Source of the DNA: Mugil cephalus
Taxonomy: Eukaryota > Chordata > Actinopteri > Mugiliformes > Mugilidae
Reading direction: 5' to 3'
Assembly: GCF_022458985.1 (NCBI RefSeq)
Contig: NC_061783.1
Location: forward strand, 16,809,913-16,873,912
Length of the DNA stretch: 64,000 bases
In this document: one piece after another, positions 58,801-64,000 of the stretch
Layout: every line of letters starts with the position of its first letter
How positions within the stretch are numbered: position 1 is the stretch's first letter
Notes under the pieces: model-generated
The model's database searches: none
The model's input: the letters and a program-made list of their open reading frames with translations, nothing else
What the model was told of the DNA's origin: nothing
Made by a program: the position numbers and the translations under genes

Positions 58801-61800
58801 TTTTACCATTTAATATGTACTGTGCAAAACCCAGCCATCATCTGTGCAATTCAGTACTTTTTGTATATATGACAGTATTATTTATCTTTCATACAGTCCA
58901 CTATTTACTCTTATTTTCTGCTGTTCCACACTGTGGAAACTGCAAAATAAAGGTTTTCTGATTCTAAATCCTAATGGTAAAAACGACTTGTCAGTTGCCT
59001 GATTTACTTTAGGTTTGATTAATCAGTTGCAAAATCTTAAATCGTTTCGCCTTAAATGTCAGTTGAGACAAACAAACGCTCCTCTGTGCAGAGGGAAGCG
59101 AGGCCGGAGACACGGAGCGTCTGGAGGAGCTTCCTCTGTGCAGCTGCAGGATGGAGGCTCCTCGCGTGGACAGCACCAGCCACCGTGTGAGCAGACAGTG
59201 CATGGCCACGGAGAGCGTCAATGGAGAGGTTTGTCCCCGTCTTCACTCTTTATGTGTGTGTGTTTTAATTATGGACACTGGCAGGGGCTCAAAATGCACA
59301 TTTCTGCAGCCTAACTGAGTCCAGGTTGTTGTTACGCCTCATAAATGTGACGTTTTTCAAATAAAATCTGCTGTTTTCCAGCTGCGGGCTTGCAACAATC
59401 GGACGATTAAAGGAGAGACCATGCGGCCGTCCAGTCGGGTTTCCCTCATGGTGCTCTGTGACGTCCACCGCTCACACATGGTCAAACACCACTGCTGTCC
59501 TGGTTGTGGATATTTCTGCATAGCAGTAAGCATTTAACCCACCTGCTGTCATTCTCTACCACCGCTGTCTATTTAAAGTGATAAAAAGGTAAATTAAGGA
59601 CACATTTCTGCACAAAAAAAACATATTTTAGGCCTCATTTCCACATTTCATGTCATTAACATGGTCCCAATCTCCTTCTTCCTCCTTGAAGTCCCGTTTT
59701 CTTCTCCTCTCACGTCTTTCTCCTCTTTCAGGGCACGTTTCTCGAGTGCTGCCCGAACCAGCGCATCGCTCACCGCTTCCACCGCGGCTGCGTGACGGTG
59801 CTGGGCAGCGGACGCAGCCGAGCGAACGGCGGCGGCATGCTCTTCTGTCCCCACTGCGGCGAAGACGCCTCCGAGGCCCAGGAGGTCACCATCCCGTCCT
59901 TCAGCTCGGCCACGGCCTCCGCCACCACCGTCGTCACCATGTACGCCTCCTCCACCACCACCCCGTCCCTGCCGCCGTCGGCCCCCACGGCGCCCTCCCT
60001 CACGGCCTCCACGGGAGGGATGAAGGACGGGAAGATGCCCGAAAGGCCGGTCAGGTGAGAGGACAGTTTGAAATGTTATATTTTAATTTATTTATTTATT
60101 TATTTTTAAACCTTTACTCCTTCCCCGTCTCTTCAGTGCTCGTATGCGTAGCCACGGCCTGGTAACGCCAGCAGTGGAGCAGCAGCCTCCGCAGCCTGTG
60201 GCTCCAGCAGCGACTGGGGCCACTGTCCCCCCAGCAGAGGAGGGCGTGGACAGCGTGGGACCCTCGCTCTGTATGCCAAACGGGAAACCAATCAGCCCCA
60301 GTGCACTTCCACCTGGGCCCAGCAGGGCGGCGCTGCAGAAAGCCATCCTCACACAGGACACGGAGAGGTTGGAGGCTGGATTTAAAATTTAAATTAGTGT
60401 TAAATTAGTGAATTTTTCTTTTAAACATTTATATTTCAGTTAAGACGTTTGTCAGACCATCTAACTCATTTTAGTGCCACATACAGCTCAATTTGACCTT
60501 AAGTGAGCTGGTCCAGTAAGATAACAGCGTAATAACCTGTAAGTAATGACAATGACAGTTGTTTTCCATTTGTTTTAGTGCGAAGAAGTAGATTGAGGAG
60601 ACTGTTCACATTTAATTAACGCTTTAAGACCAGTATTTGAGTTCTATGCATCGGTGAGTTACGGTAATTCATAGTGTGGCTGAAGACTGGGAAGTTGCGC
60701 TTTCTGGGGAGGAAAAAGCTGCCATTACGGTAATGATGACGCACCGCTACTGTTGGTTGCAGGTTGGGGAGCGAAGCAAGACTGGGGAGACGCAGGAAGA
60801 GAGAGACGTTTGTTCATTTGTCGGCAAAAAACAAATTAGTTACAACCTTAAGATGTCTTCCAGACAAAAGCACAACTTCCTAGTGTTCAGCCACACTTTG
60901 AATTTTGTCAGTAGCGTAAACCACTGAGTTACGGTAATTCAAATATAGCGTGTTTTAACAGATTGGTCTTAAAGGGTTAACTATCCTTTAAAAAAAAAGA
61001 GCAATTTGGCCTCTTTACTGCCATCTGCTGTTCAGTCCTGGGTCTCACACTGTTCTATCCACACAGCCCTAATTTGTTTTACTAAGATAACAGTTATATT
61101 CCAGTGGAAATATTGCAGTCTTCTATGTAGATTTTGCACTTTGCAAATTCATGCTGCTGACTGGATTAGGTGCTTTTTGGGCTCCCAGCTCAGGAACTCA
61201 AAGTCATCATCGATCTATTTTTTGTTTTTAATTTTGTTTAAGGGTTATTCCAAGACATACTAAATAGTTTTCTGTGGAAAACAGAATTAACTTTTCTGCA
61301 TTTGTTTCACCAGGAGGAAGAAACTGAGGTTCCACCCTCGTCAGCTCTACCCTGCAGCCAAGCAAGGAGAGGTTCAGAGAGTCCTGCTCATGCTGAGTGA
61401 GTGGCAACACAAACCGTGAACTCCAGTTTAACAACAACAAATGCCATTTGTACTATAATGATGATTTTCTAATTTCTATTGACAATATTTCTTTAACATG
61501 GAAAGATAGATGCATTATTCATCCCAAACCCAAAAGAACAGGAAAACACAATACACTATATACACAATATTTACAAGAATTATAAAAATAACTGAATACA
61601 GTCACATACAGATGAGAACCAACCAAAATCATTCTGGTAAGATGCACGCCTCACAACATTAATTAAAATCTAACTTTATGCAGTTGTTCTTCCCACTATG
61701 AACCACATGGAGGCAGCAAAACCACAAAATAAGTCCGAACAGGATGTAGGACAGCGGGGTTTTCCCCCAATTTTATTGAAGGAACTGAATTAATTTAGTA

Positions 61801-64000
61801 GGAGGCTGTTACAGACCCAACATTGTTTCCCACATCCCAAACACCTGGTTGTTTTGCTACCTGTGTGTTTCCAAACAAATAATTTGGGTCAATCATACAT
61901 GGAAAGAGTTTTATCTTTAAAGTTAGATCAAGGTTTTCAGGGCTAATATTATCAGGTTTACACCACCAGTCTTTTATGATTCTAATTTTAATAAGCTATA
62001 TCTGTACCTGCTGTAAATAAGAATTGCCTGTAAAGTGTGTTTGTTAATGTCTATTAATATTTGTGTCCCAGTGGAGGGCATAGATCCAACATACCAGCCG
62101 GACTCTCAGAACCGGCGCTCCGCTCTTCATGCCGCCGCTCAGAGAGGTCTGCTGGAAGTCTGCTACATGCTGGTGCAGGTGAGACACTGAATGCATGGTT
62201 ACCTTCTTTTATACAGCTTAATGTAGTCGTAACTTCCTAAAGGCTGCAGCAGTGATCCAGAAGACACATAGTTCATCACATATTTCAGAAGAAACCTGTA
62301 AATTCTGTGAACATTCTTACAGCTCAAGACCATTGGCGTCTCTTTCTTTCATTTAAAGTATATATTTAATACCACACTGACAGGCTGGTGCTCAAGTGGA
62401 CGCCCAGGACAAGGACATGAGGACTCCTCTGCTGGAAGCCATCATCAATAACCACATCGAGGTGGCTCGATACCTGATCCAGAACGGTGCCTGCGTCTAC
62501 CACGTGGTGAGCGTCTCTTAATACCAGAAATAGAACCTTTTTACGGTTTTAATCGAGGTGCGTGTCAGTTTATTTTTTTTTTTTGCTCATGTTTATTATT
62601 CGTCAGGAGGAGGACGGATATACCGGCCTCCACCACGCAGCCAAGCTGGGAAACCTGGAAATCGTCAACATGCTTCTGGAGACGGGGCAGGTGGACGTGA
62701 ACGCGCAGGTAACGGACGGGTTCGAATGTTAAATCACTCGTTGGCCTCCAGCCATTCAGCGGTCATATCCGTCTAAAGAAAAATAAAGGGAGCGCGCCGT
62801 CTGACTGTGAGTCTCTGTGTTGGTTGGGTGCAGGACAGCGGTGGTTGGACGCCGATCATCTGGGCTGCGGAGCACAAACATGTCAAGGTGATCAAGGCGC
62901 TACTGAACCGAGGAGCTGACGTCACCATCAACGATAAGGTAGATTTCTTCTAATGCTGCGCCGCACCGCTGGATGATGAGAGACGCTGGTTCCTTTTGTG
63001 AACTAAAGTTACATTTATTTTCACTTTCAATCAATCGAGGTCTGCAGCTCGGTTGTATTTTCATTATCATGGTGATATGAAGTTCGCAAGACTGGCTGAA
63101 ATATTACATTCAGCACTTTGAGTGATTAAACTGCATTTAAAATGTATGTAGGATATTGCAATATGGGACTTTATTTAAAGTACATCAGATTACAGTGGTA
63201 ATTCACTGGAGAAATAAGGTCAAAAAAAACATCTAAATGATCCATTTCCAATTTATTGCACTTGTACAGAAAAAGTTTTGTTCACAATCGACTCAAACAT
63301 GACTTTTTCTTCTATCAAAATTCGATATATCAAAGAAAAAGTATTGTGATATATTGCCATATTGATATTATTTTTTCCCACTCCTATCCTTGTAAAATGC
63401 CTTGTTATGTCCCATAATCAGTTAAAAACATATTTTAGAAAGTTTTAGAGGCTGGAATCGATTAATTTTAAACGTATTTGTTGAATAAAACGACAGAATC
63501 ATTCTTTAAAATATATTTTGAGTATCCTTCAGTGTAAGACGTAATGTTTCATTTGTTTTTCCTCAGTCAAGTTTAATATCACTGCCTTTAAATGCACCAC
63601 TGACGTATGGATTTAAGATAATGAGAACAGGAGTATTAACTGAAATACTTTTCTGAAAGCTCAAAATGGTAAAGTGGACGCAGCAGTATGATAATATTTC
63701 AGGTTAATACTTTAAATAGCCCCTCGTTCCCCATCAGGAGCTGAATGTGTGCCTCCACTGGGCGGCGTACGCCGGCAACGTGGACATAGCGGAGCTGGTG
63801 TTGAACTCCGGCTGCTCCCTGGCCTCCGTCAACATGCACGGAGACACGCCGCTGCACATCGCTGCCAGAGAGGGATACTTGGACTGTGTCACGTGAGTAA
63901 AGAATATTTATTCAGGGAAATCATGACCAGTGAGCTGTTTTGATTTTTGAATAAAGCTAACAAAGTTTTTTTCCTTTCTGCAGCTTGTTCCTGTCCAGAG
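52850..64000 (+). CDS. ehmt2: ehmt2 (G9a), histone H3K9 methyltransferase (N-terminal part)
   Basis: G9a mono- and dimethylates H3K9 in euchromatin, acting with GLP/EHMT1. Coding exons in the window: 52850-52876, 55457-55526, 55627-55794, 56039-56292, 56388-56451, 56540-56622, 56711-56854, 56941-57012, 57801-57921, 58212-58295, 59092-59228, 59382-59525, 59732-60054, 60137-60367, 61314-61396, 62072-62178, 62384-62506, 62607-62708, 62834-62938, 63738-63892, 63984-64000 (cut). That is about 871 codons in one frame. Landmarks: GHATKSLPS at the start of exon 4 and the ARKT histone-mimic at residues 162-165; EVPLGALDI; the Cys-rich region ([32 protein letters not shown]) from about 370 to 490; [11 protein letters not shown], then ankyrin repeats that read H3K9me1/2. 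Pre-SET and SET lie beyond the right edge. The long Glu tract of the mammalian protein is absent. Confidence 0.96.
52877..55456 (+). other. ehmt2 intron 1
   Basis: The largest ehmt2 intron in the window (2.6 kb), half of it the Tc1-like element at 53935-55232. The rest is AT-rich with A runs near 53250-53270 and no recognised exon. Confidence 0.6.
53935..55232 (+). mobile_element. Decayed Tc1-like transposon in ehmt2 intron 1
   Basis: About 1.3 kb bounded by TA dinucleotides (53933-53934, 55233-55234). Left end CAGTGTTGTCCCCCTTCC; right end in reverse complement CGGTGGTGTGAAAAATTG...ACTTCCTG. Subterminal 'aatgtttcagatcatcaaa' is matched by the inverse near 55148-55168. The inside has transposase pieces, e.g. 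LQQDNDPKH (54667-54855, the DDE-domain motif holding the second Asp) and NVRPSVRD, but broken by stops and deletions. The left end lost part of its inverted repeat. Not mobile by itself. Confidence 0.85.
58322..58690. mobile_element. Tc1-like terminal fragment in ehmt2 intron 10
   Basis: Starts with CAGTCCCCTCCAAAAGTATT after TA, a typical fish Tc1-family inverted repeat. It continues with 'acatttgggttt', 'atcaaaagatga' and 'cttttatttcctggtatttacatct'. 'ctgttgcattcttcatttgtgatgc' near 58580 fits the inside of the same family. A short inverse piece (ttcaatacttttacc) near 58793 may be the other end. No transposase frame is left. Confidence 0.65.
58880..58965 (+). repeat. Retroelement-like 3' tail in ehmt2 intron 10
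   Basis: 'ctgttccacactgtggaaactgcaaaataaaggttttctgattct' resembles the 3' end of fish LINE/SINE elements (gcaataaagg..ctgattctg). Weak, from memory. Confidence 0.35.
60620..60976. mobile_element. piggyBac-type MITE in ehmt2 intron 14
   Basis: A 357-bp element flanked by TTAA on both sides (60616-60619 and 60977-60980). Terminal inverted repeats are CGCTTTAAGACCAGT (left) and CCCTTTAAGACCAAT (right, reverse complement). Inside, 'agtgtggctgaagactgggaagttgcgct' is paired with its inverse 'acaacttcctagtgttcagccacact', and the near-palindrome gagttacggtaattc occurs near each end. TTAA duplication and the CCCTTTAAGACC end are typical of piggyBac-like MITEs of fish. No coding capacity. Confidence 0.75.
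61018..61031 (-). promoter_or_regulatory. Candidate CTCF site in ehmt2 intron 14
   Basis: The reverse complement reads ACAGCAGATGGCAG, matching the CTCF core at 13 of 14 positions (first base differs). Lies 40 bp beyond the piggyBac-type MITE. Weak alone. Confidence 0.3.
61397..62071 (+). other. ehmt2 intron 15
   Basis: A 675-bp AT-rich intron between ankyrin-coding exons. No repeat or RNA gene recognised. Confidence 0.55.
62939..63737 (+). other. ehmt2 intron 19
   Basis: An 800-bp AT-rich intron. 'gatattgcaatatggg' and 'gtgatatattgccatattgat' near 63150 and 63350 suggest an old diverged DNA repeat with inverted parts, not assigned. Confidence 0.45.

Noticed and set aside
59650-60165. 171-codon plus-strand frame
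   Set aside because: Wrong frame across ehmt2 exon 13; the Cys-rich [15 protein letters not shown] frame is the real one.

Overview
This window is vertebrate nuclear DNA, almost certainly from a ray-finned (teleost) fish. It holds multi-exon genes with GT-AG introns, low gene density, and several dispersed repeats typical of fish genomes (Tc1-like, hAT-like and piggyBac-like DNA elements, CA/GT microsatellites). The encoded proteins match vertebrate families along their whole length. No bacterial, viral or CRISPR-like feature was seen.

Left to right the genes are: neu1 (lysosomal sialidase, minus, 5' half only, continuing off the left edge); tmem268 (two-pass membrane protein, plus, complete); prrt1 (SynDIG4/CD225-type membrane protein, minus, complete); skic2/skiv2l (cytoplasmic exosome helicase, minus, 29 coding exons, complete); nelfe/RDBP (NELF subunit E, plus, complete); a zbtb12-like BTB zinc-finger factor (minus, complete); and ehmt2/G9a (histone H3K9 methyltransferase, plus, N-terminal part up to the ankyrin repeats, running off the right edge). 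neu1, prrt1, skic2, nelfe, zbtb12 and ehmt2 all lie in the human MHC class III region, so this is a teleost MHC class III conserved block. tmem268 is the outsider: its human counterpart (C9orf91) is on chromosome 9. C2/CFB, DXO, STK19 and SLC44A4, which sit among these genes in human, are not found here.

Exons were assembled by hand from splice sites, reading phase and protein homology. Every complete gene closes into one frame: tmem268 352 aa, prrt1 241 aa, skic2 1,244 aa, nelfe 364 aa, zbtb12 565 aa. All introns used are GT-AG except neu1 intron 2, which is best explained as GC-AG. skic2 and nelfe are divergent, with start codons 568 bp apart and an ETS-type site between them. neu1 has CLEAR-like E-boxes upstream, as expected for a lysosomal gene.

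The rest is introns and spacers with decayed transposons: a hAT-type MITE with an intact 8-bp duplication (neu1 intron 1), a piggyBac-type MITE flanked by TTAA (ehmt2 intron 14), a Tc1-like element with transposase remains (ehmt2 intron 1), Tc1 fragments (skic2 intron 16, ehmt2 intron 10), old fish interspersed repeats, microsatellites, and a degenerate AGCTAA-rich tract in tmem268 intron 1. No wholly new system was found. The most useful leads are the locus composition, the GC-AG intron, the start micro-exons, the conserved ARKT histone mimic in G9a, and candidate CTCF sites.
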